DNA of 64,000 bases, taken from assembly GCF_001403635.1 (NCBI RefSeq), contig NZ_LN879464.1, positions 62,001 to 126,000 of the forward strand, written 5' to 3'. This DNA is from Clostridium massiliamazoniense (GTDB lineage Bacteria > Bacillota > Clostridia > Clostridiales > Clostridiaceae). Position numbers and translations under genes: made by a program. Below are positions 32,366-41,048 of the stretch, in pieces (the first letter of the stretch is position 1; each line of letters begins with the position of its first letter). Below the pieces are notes generated by a model. The model was not told the origin of the DNA. It made no database searches and worked only from the letters and a program-made list of their open reading frames with translations.

Positions 32366-33355
32366 ATGGCTAAAGGAAATTTAGAAATAAGTGAAAGAGA
32401 TTTTAATATGTTGAAGCTTATAAATAAATATGGATTTATAAAGAAGGAAACATTGGTAAGATATTTTTTAGAGAATGAAATTGATATTATATATAATTCT
32501 TATGTTTATAAAAGAATAGTAAAGTTGCAAAAATATAATTATTTAAAAGCAGAAAGACTTGCATATGGATTAGGAGAAAAAGGAATAGAATATTTAGAAT
32601 TAATGGGAATAGATATTTTATATTCATCACCACCCAAAGGAGAAAAAGTAAAAGCAAATTATAAAGATAATGATATTTTGTTTAAAATGAAATTTAAAAA
32701 CATTCAAAGCAGGATTGAATTTTTAAAAGAAGAAGAAAGTATTGGACATAGTATTAGTAAGATAAAAATTTTTGCTGGTGTCGGATGGAATGATCCAGAA
32801 GAAAAGTATTTGATTTATAGAGTAGAAAAAAGATTTACGAAAATGACATTGGAAAGAATTTTAAAAGATATAGAAAACTCTTATATAAAAAACATAATAA
32901 TAATTGCAGATAATTTAAACCAATTCAAAAGATATAAGAATGAGTTTAAAAAGAGTAAGCTAAATAAAGCGTTAATAATACCAAATACAAGTTTAGGTTT
33001 TGAGACGTTGGAATTGTATGTGAAAGGGTACTTTATTAACGAAAATTTGGTTGAATTTATAAGTAAAGTCGCTCCAAATGCAAACGCTAAAATGGTTAAT
33101 AATCGCATGGAAGTTTTTAATGAATTTACATCTAATTTAATGGTGCTAGATTTAAAAAAAGAACTGTTGGAGTCCAACCTAGCAAATATACAAAAAGTAC
33201 CTAGTGCCAGCGTTATATTTTCAGAAGTTTATATGGATTATTTTATTGAAAAAGATACATTTAAAATCAACAAAAAAACTGATTCAAAAGTAACTCAAAA
33301 TAATAGAAAAGTTACACTTGAAAACTTCAAAGAAAAACTAAAAATAAGCCTTTAA
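32366..33355 (+). CDS. Replication-relaxation-family-like wHTH protein (329 aa)
   Basis: The N-terminus (ISERDFNMLKLINKYGFIKKETLVRYF, then YKRIVKLQKYNYLKAERLAYGLGEKGIEYLE, in parts) matches the winged-helix start of the Replic_Relax family. These are accessory proteins found beside coupling proteins and relaxases on Gram-positive plasmids and ICEs. The C-terminal part is an alpha/beta domain (IIIIADNLNQFKRYKNEFKK) like the nuclease-related fold seen in the family. The RBS is GGAGGG. It lies directly upstream of the VirD4 gene, supporting a role in DNA processing for transfer. Confidence 0.65.
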   Translation: MAKGNLEISERDFNMLKLINKYGFIKKETLVRYFLENEIDIIYNSYVYKRIVKLQKYNYLKAERLAYGLGEKGIEYLELMGIDILYSSPPKGEKVKANYKDNDILFKMKFKNIQSRIEFLKEEESIGHSISKIKIFAGVGWNDPEEKYLIYRVEKRFTKMTLERILKDIENSYIKNIIIIADNLNQFKRYKNEFKKSKLNKALIIPNTSLGFETLELYVKGYFINENLVEFISKVAPNANAKMVNNRMEVFNEFTSNLMVLDLKKELLESNLANIQKVPSASVIFSEVYMDYFIEKDTFKINKKTDSKVTQNNRKVTLENFKEKLKISL

Positions 33356-33590
33356 ATTGATGAAAAAAATAAAGAAATAACTAACAAGAAAAAAATTGAA
33401 TATATAGAATATAAAATTATAATTTATAAATATTTGAATTAATTATAGAAAATTCAATAAATAGTATTTTAAATAATTAAGGACAAATTTTTGAATAAAT
33501 ACTTTTTATTTAAAATTGAAGATTCATTGGAATATTCTTTTTCAAATAAAAGTTTATATATATTTCTTACATGAAGAGGAGGTCTTGTTT

Positions 33591-36500
33591 TTGAAATCAG
33601 AGGAAAAATTCAACACCATTTTAAAGAAACTAAAGAAGGGATTAAAAGCTCTGGGTGAATTATTAAAACAACCTAAAGTTTTACTAATAATAGCTTTGGC
33701 TTGGTATATAGAAACTCCTTTAGTTATTTTAGCTGAACAAGGAATAGTCAACACCAATCTAATGGACTTATATATAAATCCATTAAGAACATTTATAGAT
33801 TTTATAACTAGCTTTTCAGTTATATGTGGATTAATAAAACTTAATTTATTTTTCTTTATAATATTTGTAATTGCATGTGTAGTATTACATCTATCAGGAC
33901 ATGAAACTGAAAAATTACTTGATTTAAATAAATTAAAAGTATTATCAGATTTACTTCAAAAGGAAGAGGGAGAAGTAACATACTCTAATAGAGGTGACTA
34001 TGGTACTTCAAGATGGGCAGATGAAAAATTTATAGATAAGATGAATAGAGAAAGTGTAGCTTCTAAATCAGATGTTTATATTGAAATTTCTAAAGAAGGT
34101 AAAAATGGATTAGTTTATGGTTATTTTGAAAATACTAAGAAAATAATAACTTTACCTAAAAAGACAACACTTAATAGAAACTTCGCAGTATTTGGTTCAT
34201 CTGGTTCAATGAAATCTCGTTCATTTGTTATTCCTAATATTCTTAATTTAATAGAAAATGAGGAAAGCATATTTGTAACTGACCCTAAAGGTGAACTACT
34301 AGCAAAAACATATGATGTTCTTGTTGAAAATGGTTATAACGTAAAAGCTTTTAATATTAATAATATTCCTTGTTCCGATAGATGGAATGTTTTAAAGGAA
34401 ATAAGGGATGAGCAAACTGCATCAATTTTTGCTAAATCTATAATAGATAATACAAAAGGACAAGGAGAGAAAGGTGATCCATTTTGGGACAACCACTATG
34501 TTAACTTTTTAAAGGCAATAGCTCTTTATGTAAGATACAATGAACCCGAAGAAAGACAAAACATGGCAACAGTGTATGAGTATATTACTTACCCACAAGG
34601 TTTCACAGGATTAGATGAATTAATAGGCTCAGTTATAAAGAAAGAAAAAAATCACCCAGCAGCTCAATCATGGATTGCATTTACAACAGCCGCTGGAAAT
34701 GAAAAAGTAGCTGCAGGAGTTATGTCTGGACTAGCTATAAAACTTGATACTCTTCAAATACCTAGTTTCAGAGATTTACTTAGTGGAAATGATATTGACC
34801 TTACAGCTCCGGGTAGAGAAAAATGTGCATACTTTGTTGTAGTTCCAGATACTCATGGAACATTTAACTTCCTAGCAGGATTATTCTTTACTTTTGCTTT
34901 CATTAACCTTATAGATTTTGCAGATAAATTAGGAGAATCTTTACCTTATCATGTAAACTTCCTGTTAGATGAATTTCCTAACATAGCGAAGATACCAGAC
35001 ATAGAAAAGAAAATATCTACTGTTCGTTCAAGGGGTGTTTCAATTTGTATAATATTCCAAGCTTTATCTCAATTAGCTAGTAGATATTCTCCAGAAATAG
35101 CAGAAGAAATTCTTGCCAACTGCGATAATAAAATCTTCTTAGGAGCAAATGAAATGACTACTTCAAAATACATTTCTGAAATGCTAGGAGATGCAACTAT
35201 AGAAGTTCAAACTGAAATGAAAGAAAGACATAAGTTTTTACCAAGTAGAAGTAGCAAAGGCCTTGCTAAGAGAAATCTTATGACACCAGATGAAGTTTTA
35301 AAGAAACCAAAAAAGAATTCTATCTTACTTCTTACAGGTATGAGACCTATTAGAGCAACTAAAATGGACTATACTCAACATAGAGATGGAGATAAGATAC
35401 ATGAACATAATATCTATGATATGTTAAAGCCTTGGTCCGAAAAATATCATGAACATTATTTAGAAGAAATGTGTAAGCAATTAAGAAAAGCTATAAATAA
35501 AGATGGAGTTCTTGATTATATAGATACAAGTAATATGGGTTCAAGAACTGTAGATGAAATGGAAAAGGAAGTTGTTGCTAGAGCTGTTCCATCTGCTAAA
35601 AATGAAGAAGAAAAATCTAAAATGGAAAAAACACTTATTTTATTAGAAGAAAAATTAAGAGTTTTAAGAGAAGAAAAAGAGAGAAAGAAAGATTTTATTA
35701 GTAATGAAATAACTAATTGTTATGAAAGATTAAATGCTGATGGAAATAGTATAGAGATACTAGAAGAAATTAAAGCTACAGTAGATAAGTTAAGAAAGGA
35801 AACTCTTACTGAAGAGGAAGAAAAATCACTTGATGATTTAATGCAAGTATTAAATGATAAATTTGATAAAATCACAGCTAGTAATATAGCTGATAAAGTT
35901 CAAGAGATAATGAAAGACTTAAATAGTTGTAATTTTGATTATTCCTCAGAAGAAGACTTTAATAAGCTAACATCTATTGTTCAAAATATGGATATCCATG
36001 AATTAAAGGATATTCAAAAAAATAAAATTTACAATCTTATAGAAGAGATAATAACTAAATATGCTATAAAGGGTATTAAAGCTAATATAAAATCTGAAAA
36101 TTTTGATATAGCAAATAAAAGTATCCAATGCTTATTTGAAATATTAGAAAGCTCAATAGTAATAGAGTGTACTACTACAGAAAGGTCAAAAGAAAAAGAA
36201 ATATCTGCGTTAAAGGAAAAAATAAGAGCCTTAGAATTTGAATATAATGAAGCTAGTGAAAAAGCTTTTTATAAGAAAAAGGAGCAGGAATCACTTATTA
36301 ATAATTTAGATGATTTAGAAGATAAAATAAATAAAAACAACCCCTCTTCTGTTAAATTAGATATTACTAAAGAAGAGAAAGAAGCTATTATAACTAATAT
36401 AATAAATGATTATTACGAGAAATTATCTAATAGTAAATATGAAGATATTGAGATATTAGAAGATGTTCAAGAAAATGCAGAAAACTTAAAAAATAGTAAT

Positions 36501-37031
36501 AAGAATTTATCAGAAGAAGATAAGAGGTCTATTAATAACTTATTAGAAATAGTCAATATTCATTTGGAGAGAGTTCATAAAGATAACAATGAAAATATAA
36601 TTGATATAGAAGATTTAGAGGACATAAAAGATATAGATGATATAGAAGAAAACTCTAAAGATGAACTTCCTTTTGATAATGATGAAATGGAAGGGTTCTC
36701 TGATGAATTATTAGATGAAAATACTAGTGAAATTAATAGTGATATCTCTTTTGATGAATTTGATTTCATTAATGAGGAACCTACTACTAGCATTATAGAA
36801 AATTCAGAAGAAAATCTTAAAAATTCAGAAAAGGAAAATGAAGATAAAATAATTGAAGAGCAAATGAATGTTGCTGAAAAAAAGAATAAATTAAGCTATA
36901 ATAATAATATTGAAGAGGTCAAAAAAAATAAATTACCAGGTACTATTAAGCAAATTGATAATGCAAAGAAAACTTCAACAGACAAAACAACATCCAAAGA
37001 AAATGATTCAACAGCGGAATCTTGCTGGTAA
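33591..37031 (+). CDS. virD4: VirD4/TraG-type coupling protein with long acidic coiled-coil tail (1146 aa)
   Basis: Coupling proteins feed the relaxase-DNA complex to the T4SS. The TTG start at 33591 follows GAGGAGG; no better start exists. Two N-terminal transmembrane segments lie at ~20-105. Walker A is FGSSGSMKSRSFV at ~200-212, with Met where most P-loops have Gly. Walker B is VNFLLDEFPNIAKIP near 465, then ICIIFQALSQLASRY. T4SS-DNA transfer motifs continue to ~640. The remaining ~450 residues are an acidic coiled coil absent from typical VirD4 proteins of ~600-700 aa. This extension may bind substrate or partner proteins. Confidence 0.9.
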   Translation: MKSEEKFNTILKKLKKGLKALGELLKQPKVLLIIALAWYIETPLVILAEQGIVNTNLMDLYINPLRTFIDFITSFSVICGLIKLNLFFFIIFVIACVVLHLSGHETEKLLDLNKLKVLSDLLQKEEGEVTYSNRGDYGTSRWADEKFIDKMNRESVASKSDVYIEISKEGKNGLVYGYFENTKKIITLPKKTTLNRNFAVFGSSGSMKSRSFVIPNILNLIENEESIFVTDPKGELLAKTYDVLVENGYNVKAFNINNIPCSDRWNVLKEIRDEQTASIFAKSIIDNTKGQGEKGDPFWDNHYVNFLKAIALYVRYNEPEERQNMATVYEYITYPQGFTGLDELIGSVIKKEKNHPAAQSWIAFTTAAGNEKVAAGVMSGLAIKLDTLQIPSFRDLLSGNDIDLTAPGREKCAYFVVVPDTHGTFNFLAGLFFTFAFINLIDFADKLGESLPYHVNFLLDEFPNIAKIPDIEKKISTVRSRGVSICIIFQALSQLASRYSPEIAEEILANCDNKIFLGANEMTTSKYISEMLGDATIEVQTEMKERHKFLPSRSSKGLAKRNLMTPDEVLKKPKKNSILLLTGMRPIRATKMDYTQHRDGDKIHEHNIYDMLKPWSEKYHEHYLEEMCKQLRKAINKDGVLDYIDTSNMGSRTVDEMEKEVVARAVPSAKNEEEKSKMEKTLILLEEKLRVLREEKERKKDFISNEITNCYERLNADGNSIEILEEIKATVDKLRKETLTEEEEKSLDDLMQVLNDKFDKITASNIADKVQEIMKDLNSCNFDYSSEEDFNKLTSIVQNMDIHELKDIQKNKIYNLIEEIITKYAIKGIKANIKSENFDIANKSIQCLFEILESSIVIECTTTERSKEKEISALKEKIRALEFEYNEASEKAFYKKKEQESLINNLDDLEDKINKNNPSSVKLDITKEEKEAIITNIINDYYEKLSNSKYEDIEILEDVQENAENLKNSNKNLSEEDKRSINNLLEIVNIHLERVHKDNNENIIDIEDLEDIKDIDDIEENSKDELPFDNDEMEGFSDELLDENTSEINSDISFDEFDFINEEPTTSIIENSEENLKNSEKENEDKIIEEQMNVAEKKNKLSYNNNIEEVKKNKLPGTIKQIDNAKKTSTDKTTSKENDSTAESCW

Positions 37032-37068
37032 TTAACCTCAATTTAGAAAAAATGGAGGATTAATATTT

Positions 37069-38046
37069 ATGTTAACAAATGAAAACAGAGAAATTTATAA
37101 TGCAGAAAAAAAGTTCTTTGAGGATGCTATGAGAGATGAGATTGAAATACCTTTAACTATTGCTCTTATAAATCCTAATATAATCAAATTAAATCCAGAA
37201 GAGGAACTTAAAAAATATGTAATAGAAAAATTTGATTCAATATTTAGCTCTGGTTTAAGTAAGGAAGCTAGAGAAGCAGTTTTCGCTAATAAATATTACG
37301 ATATAATCATGGAAAATGAAGAAAGCACATTGTATATACCTAGATTTTATAGAGGGGATACAGAGGGGCTATCTAAAAAACAATTATTTGAGAAAAGAGA
37401 ATACCTTAAAGGCTATGTAGGTGCTAAGGTGAATGTTATTATAAAAGAGATTATGTATAATGAAGATGGAAGCATAAAAGAAATTAAAGTTTCTATGAAG
37501 GCTTTAAAGGAAAAAATGTTAGCCTCATTAGAAGAATTAGCAGCTAAAACACCATTTGAAGTTAATGTAAATGTATTGGCAGCTAGAAGAGACTATTTAG
37601 TGGTGGAATGGAAAGGGTTAGTTCAAACAATTTCTCGTGCTAAATTAAGTTATGCTGAAATACCTTCAGTAAAAGATTTTTATATTTCAAACCAACCTAA
37701 TATATCAAGAATGCAAATAAAGAGCATAGATGTAGAAAAAGGCGTTATAGATATAGATAGAAGACCAGTAACTGAAAATAAATTTGGTGAAAGAGTAGTA
37801 AACCAAAAATTCTATAACGTTGGTGATGCTTGTTTAGGTAAAATTATTGGGGTGACTCCAAAGGGACAACTATTAATAGAAGTTGAACCTGAACTTGTTG
37901 CAGTAGGTTATAGACCAGAAGGAATTAAGTTAAAACTTAACCAAAGAGTAAAATGTACTGTTTCAGGTATAAGAGTTGATAAAGAAATTTCAAAAAAATT
38001 AGGATTCATCTCTGGAAAATTAATTTTAACAAGAATAACTGTATAA
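37069..38046 (+). CDS. S1-like RNA/DNA-binding domain protein (325 aa)
   Basis: GGAGG lies upstream of the ATG. The N-terminal ~115 residues are helical. The centre has a KOW/OB-like segment (YVGAKVNVIIKEIMYNEDGS). The C-terminus ~250-310 (VGDACLGKIIGVTPKGQLLI, KLKLNQRVKCTVSGI) has the strand pattern of an S1/OB fold. Proteins of this kind with S1 motifs occur beside VirD4 in Gram-positive conjugation regions, but the function is not established. It follows the coupling protein by ~40 bp, and a terminator lies after it. Confidence 0.6.
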   Translation: MLTNENREIYNAEKKFFEDAMRDEIEIPLTIALINPNIIKLNPEEELKKYVIEKFDSIFSSGLSKEAREAVFANKYYDIIMENEESTLYIPRFYRGDTEGLSKKQLFEKREYLKGYVGAKVNVIIKEIMYNEDGSIKEIKVSMKALKEKMLASLEELAAKTPFEVNVNVLAARRDYLVVEWKGLVQTISRAKLSYAEIPSVKDFYISNQPNISRMQIKSIDVEKGVIDIDRRPVTENKFGERVVNQKFYNVGDACLGKIIGVTPKGQLLIEVEPELVAVGYRPEGIKLKLNQRVKCTVSGIRVDKEISKKLGFISGKLILTRITV

Positions 38047-38052
38047 GGAAAC

Positions 38053-38082
38053 AAGGTTGCTAGCATAGCAGCCTTTTCTTTT
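38053..38082 (+). terminator. Terminator after S1-like gene
   Basis: AAGGTTGCT and AGCAGCCTT pair around AGCAT, followed by TTCTTTT. Confidence 0.75.
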
Positions 38083-38122
38083 ACAAAGAACAGAAGAAAG
38101 TAATAGTAGGTGAGGAAAAAAT

Positions 38123-38794
38123 ATGAAAATACAAGGCACAAGAGAATTAAAAAGCTTAGTAATAGAGCTTATAGATAGAATGGAAGTTATAACTGAAAAT
38201 GATATTTATAAAATTTTAAAGGTTAATGAAGTAAAACCGAATAAGATTCTCCCATATGATATAGCTAAACAGCTTAGAAATTCTGATAATAAAGAATTAT
38301 TTTCTATAGCTATGAAAACAATAGAAAGCAAAAATAGATATTCAATGGATTTTATTAAAATGGATGATGCTTATATATCTAATATTGCTACTAAGAGAAT
38401 TAAGGATCATATAGATGATTATAAAAAATTTATAGATTTCTTTTCAGCTATCGCTAATACAACTGAAATTGAAAATATAGATGATATATGTGTTTTATCA
38501 GAAAATGAAATAATATTTACACACATAAATAATAAAACAATTGATTTAGAAAATGTTAAATTGGTTCATTATAAGAGAGGTATGAGAGAAGATTTAATAT
38601 TAAATGAATATGATATTAAAAATAAAGTTAAATGTATTATTCTCCTTATTGATAATGAAGATTTAGCCTTCTATGAAGATATAAATGTTCCATTAGATAT
38701 AAAAAGCTTTGTTTACTCTAAAGTAGATAACACATATTTAATGGGGCAAAATATAAATACTCTAAAGAGAAAAATAGAAGAGAAGGCAAATTAA
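38123..38794 (+). CDS. Unknown protein (223 aa)
   Basis: GTGAGG precedes the ATG. It is a soluble mixed alpha/beta protein with no recognised motif; sequence such as VKCIILLIDNEDLAFYEDINVP suggests a Rossmann-like C-terminal part. Its stop lies one base before the start of the CPBP protease gene, so the two are translationally coupled. Function unknown. Confidence 0.6.
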   Translation: MKIQGTRELKSLVIELIDRMEVITENDIYKILKVNEVKPNKILPYDIAKQLRNSDNKELFSIAMKTIESKNRYSMDFIKMDDAYISNIATKRIKDHIDDYKKFIDFFSAIANTTEIENIDDICVLSENEIIFTHINNKTIDLENVKLVHYKRGMREDLILNEYDIKNKVKCIILLIDNEDLAFYEDINVPLDIKSFVYSKVDNTYLMGQNINTLKRKIEEKAN

Positions 38795-38795
38795 G

Positions 38796-39443
38796 ATGCT
38801 GGTAAAAAGAGAACTTAAAATAACAACAGATCTAATTGTAATAATGATAATTTCAGATATTATTGTTACTCTGCTAGGGAAATATGTTTATATTAATAAC
38901 TCAATATTAATGCTAGAAAATTTATTAAGCAGATTATTAGTATTTATAGTTTTATTTGGAGTATTTAAAATTAATCCTGTGAAAATGATAAGGAAAATTA
39001 AAATTAAATATATAATCTTATGTATAGTTTTAGCTATTCTATATTCAATATTTGAATTGTTAATAATGAATTCTTTGTTTTGGTGGCTACCAACAAAGTC
39101 AATATATGATTACTTTATGAAAGGACCTTTATTAACTACTAATAATCTAAGGATATATGTATTTGTATATAGCGTGATAATGGCTCCTATTTTAGAGGAA
39201 ATTGTATTTAGGGGTATTATACTGGACAACTTATTAAATAAGTTTAAAAAGCCGTTTTTACCAGTTTTAATATCATCATCATTATTTGCAGTATATCATT
39301 TAAGTTTCACAGCTGGATTAAATGCTTGGTTCTTTGGAATTCTTTCATCTGTAATTTATATTAAGTATAAAAATATTAGATATAATATAACACTTCATAG
39401 AACTATTAATCTAATAACATTTTTACTTTTATTATTCCATTAG
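38796..39443 (+). CDS. CPBP/CAAX-like intramembrane metalloprotease (215 aa)
   Basis: CPBP (Abi, Rce1-type) proteases cleave substrates in the membrane. There are six or so hydrophobic helices. The conserved motifs are present: EEIVFRG (EExxxR) near residue 137, FAVYH near 165, and HRTIN (HxxxN) near 203. All proposed metal-binding residues appear intact. In Gram-positive bacteria such proteins often provide bacteriocin immunity or process small peptides. Here it lies in a run of small membrane-protein genes, so its substrate may be plasmid-encoded. That is inference. Confidence 0.8.
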   Translation: MLVKRELKITTDLIVIMIISDIIVTLLGKYVYINNSILMLENLLSRLLVFIVLFGVFKINPVKMIRKIKIKYIILCIVLAILYSIFELLIMNSLFWWLPTKSIYDYFMKGPLLTTNNLRIYVFVYSVIMAPILEEIVFRGIILDNLLNKFKKPFLPVLISSSLFAVYHLSFTAGLNAWFFGILSSVIYIKYKNIRYNITLHRTINLITFLLLLFH

Positions 39444-39462
39444 AGATTAGAGGTGAATAAGA

Positions 39463-39555
39463 GTGTTTTATTTCGCAATATTAATAACAGTATTATCAAT
39501 ATTTATGTTAGGACTTATTATAGGAGCTGCTGTCTATTATGGAACAGCTAATTAA
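39463..39555 (+). CDS. 30-aa single-pass membrane peptide
   Basis: GTG start with AGAGGTG seven bases upstream. The product is almost wholly one transmembrane helix (FAILITVLSIFMLGLIIGAA, then VYYGTAN). It lies between the CPBP protease and another small membrane protein with the same direction and tight spacing, so it is probably expressed. It could be a small regulatory or toxin-like membrane peptide. No family recognised. Confidence 0.5.
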   Translation: MFYFAILITVLSIFMLGLIIGAAVYYGTAN

Positions 39556-39576
39556 CAAAAGAGGAGGGGGCTTGCA

Positions 39577-39774
39577 ATGAGTATCATATCATTAGCACTT
39601 ATTGCATTTGGAATACTTATATTACTTTCTGTAATTATAGGTATAATTAAAAAATCATTTGCTATAGTGAAGTTTGGAATACTTATATTTGCTTTTTATG
39701 TAATATGGACTTACCTAATGTCTAAGGGATTCCATTTTAACATTGAAAATTTTTTAAGCAATATTATTAAATAG
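39577..39774 (+). CDS. Small membrane protein (65 aa)
   Basis: GAGGAGGGGG precedes the ATG. Two hydrophobic helices (LALIAFGILILLSVIIGIIK and FAIVKFGILIFAFYVIWTYL) fill most of the protein. No family recognised. It follows the 30-aa membrane peptide by 21 bp and ends at a terminator. Confidence 0.6.
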   Translation: MSIISLALIAFGILILLSVIIGIIKKSFAIVKFGILIFAFYVIWTYLMSKGFHFNIENFLSNIIK

Positions 39775-39780
39775 ATATTA

Positions 39781-39830
39781 GGAAGAGGTGTCTTTAGAAG
39801 TAGAGATAACCTCTTCTTTATTATCTTTTT
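39781..39830 (+). terminator. Terminator after small membrane proteins
   Basis: GAAGAGGTGTCT and AGATAACCTCTTC pair, followed by TTTATTATCTTTTT. Confidence 0.65.
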
Positions 39831-40009
39831 ATAATAAAAATAAATAATTAAGAATATATCATTTTATTTTTATTGCATTATTTATATTAAAAAATACTTT
39901 TAAATATATTAAAAAGATAATTAGTTTGTTAAAATCCATACATTTTAAAAATATTTTTTTCTTGTTTTGTTATACTATAAAACAAAAAAGATTGGAGTGA
40001 ATTTCATCT

Positions 40010-40378
40010 ATGAAAGACAAAAATGTATCTGAAAGAATAAATTTAACCCAAACTGTATATGATAATGGGAAAATAAAATCTCAAGTGAATTATAAAAATA
40101 AAAATGAAGTCATATATGTAGAAAAAACTAATGATTCTGATAACGAATATTATAGTGGATTTATACTAAAATTTAATCCACAAAATAAAGAGAGTAGAAA
40201 ACAAGTTCATCAAGAATGTCGTAAGTATTCAACTTATGAAGATGCAGCTCTTATAACTGGATCATCACCTTCAACTGCATGGAATGATTGTAATAAAAAT
40301 ATTCAAAAAACAAAGAGCTTAAAGGGAAATAAAGAGGAAAATAAAGAAGAAAAGAGAGTATATAATATATTTAGATAA
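40010..40378 (+). CDS. Unknown protein with possible HTH (122 aa)
   Basis: It is a polar protein. Residues ~65-105 (QVHQECRKYSTYEDAALITG, SSPSTAWNDCNKNIQKTK) resemble a helix-turn-helix in which SSPSTAWND would be the recognition helix. The N- and C-termini are lysine/asparagine-rich. TATACT at about 39972 may be the -10. It stands alone between two terminators just before the second origin, so a copy-control or regulatory role is possible. No family recognised. Confidence 0.5.
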   Translation: MKDKNVSERINLTQTVYDNGKIKSQVNYKNKNEVIYVEKTNDSDNEYYSGFILKFNPQNKESRKQVHQECRKYSTYEDAALITGSSPSTAWNDCNKNIQKTKSLKGNKEENKEEKRVYNIFR

Positions 40379-40404
40379 AAATAATAAATTGTTTTTATAA
40401 AGAT

Positions 40405-40440
40405 AAGAGGTATCTATAAATTAATAGATAACCTCTTTTT
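40405..40440 (+). terminator. Terminator after the 122-aa gene
   Basis: AAGAGGTATCTAT and ATAGATAACCTCTT pair around AAATTA, followed by TTT. Confidence 0.8.
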
Positions 40441-40640
40441 ATTATTTACAAGGATATGATTTTGAAAAATAAATTTTAAAATAAATTTAATAGTCATATA
40501 GTCTATTTTAAATGAATATATAATATAATGACCCTTTTTATGTATAAAATATAGTATAAATAACAATAGAGTATAATGTTGTTGTATAAATATAGTACAC
40601 TTTTGGGAAGTTGCTCTACAAGCTGGTTAACATAGTTTTT

Positions 40641-40978
40641 TTTGTAAACTATGTCGATAGTATTTGTAAACTATGTCGACCATATTTGTAAACTATGTCG
40701 GTTATAATTTGTAAAGTATGTCGAGTGTATTTGTAAATCATGTCGATTATAATTTGTAAACTATGTCGATTATATCCCGATATATTCTATAAACCATTCA
40801 AAAAATATGTAGAAAATTTTCCAAAGTATATTAAATCAAAATATAAAATAATAATCTAAATTACATATATTTGGTAATTTTGGATTGTAATTAGTTAATT
40901 AGATAAATATAAATGATTAATTATTGAAAAAAATATATTTTGTAAAACATGTCGTTGATTATTTGTAAAGCATGTCGA
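40641..40978. repeat. Eight iterons, putative replication origin 2
   Basis: The 17-mer TTTGTAAACTATGTCGA or variants begin at 40641, 40663, 40685, 40708, 40730, 40753, 40939 and 40962. The spacing is 22-23 bp, about two helical turns, with a ~185-bp AT-rich gap between the sixth and seventh. All have the same orientation and precede the initiator gene at 41049. The last three bases vary (TCGA, TCGG, TCGT). This is a textbook iteron origin, unrelated in sequence to origin 1. Confidence 0.88.
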
Positions 40979-41048
40979 TATAATTATATATATAGTTATA
41001 AATAATCAAGTATAGAATGTGGGATAAAGAAAGGTTAAGTATTGATAT

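Noticed and set aside
31408-38046. A relaxase gene in the conjugation region
   Set aside because: I see no HUH three-histidine motif or MobA/TraA-like catalytic tyrosine pattern in any gene here; the relaxase must lie outside the window or be of an unrecognised type.
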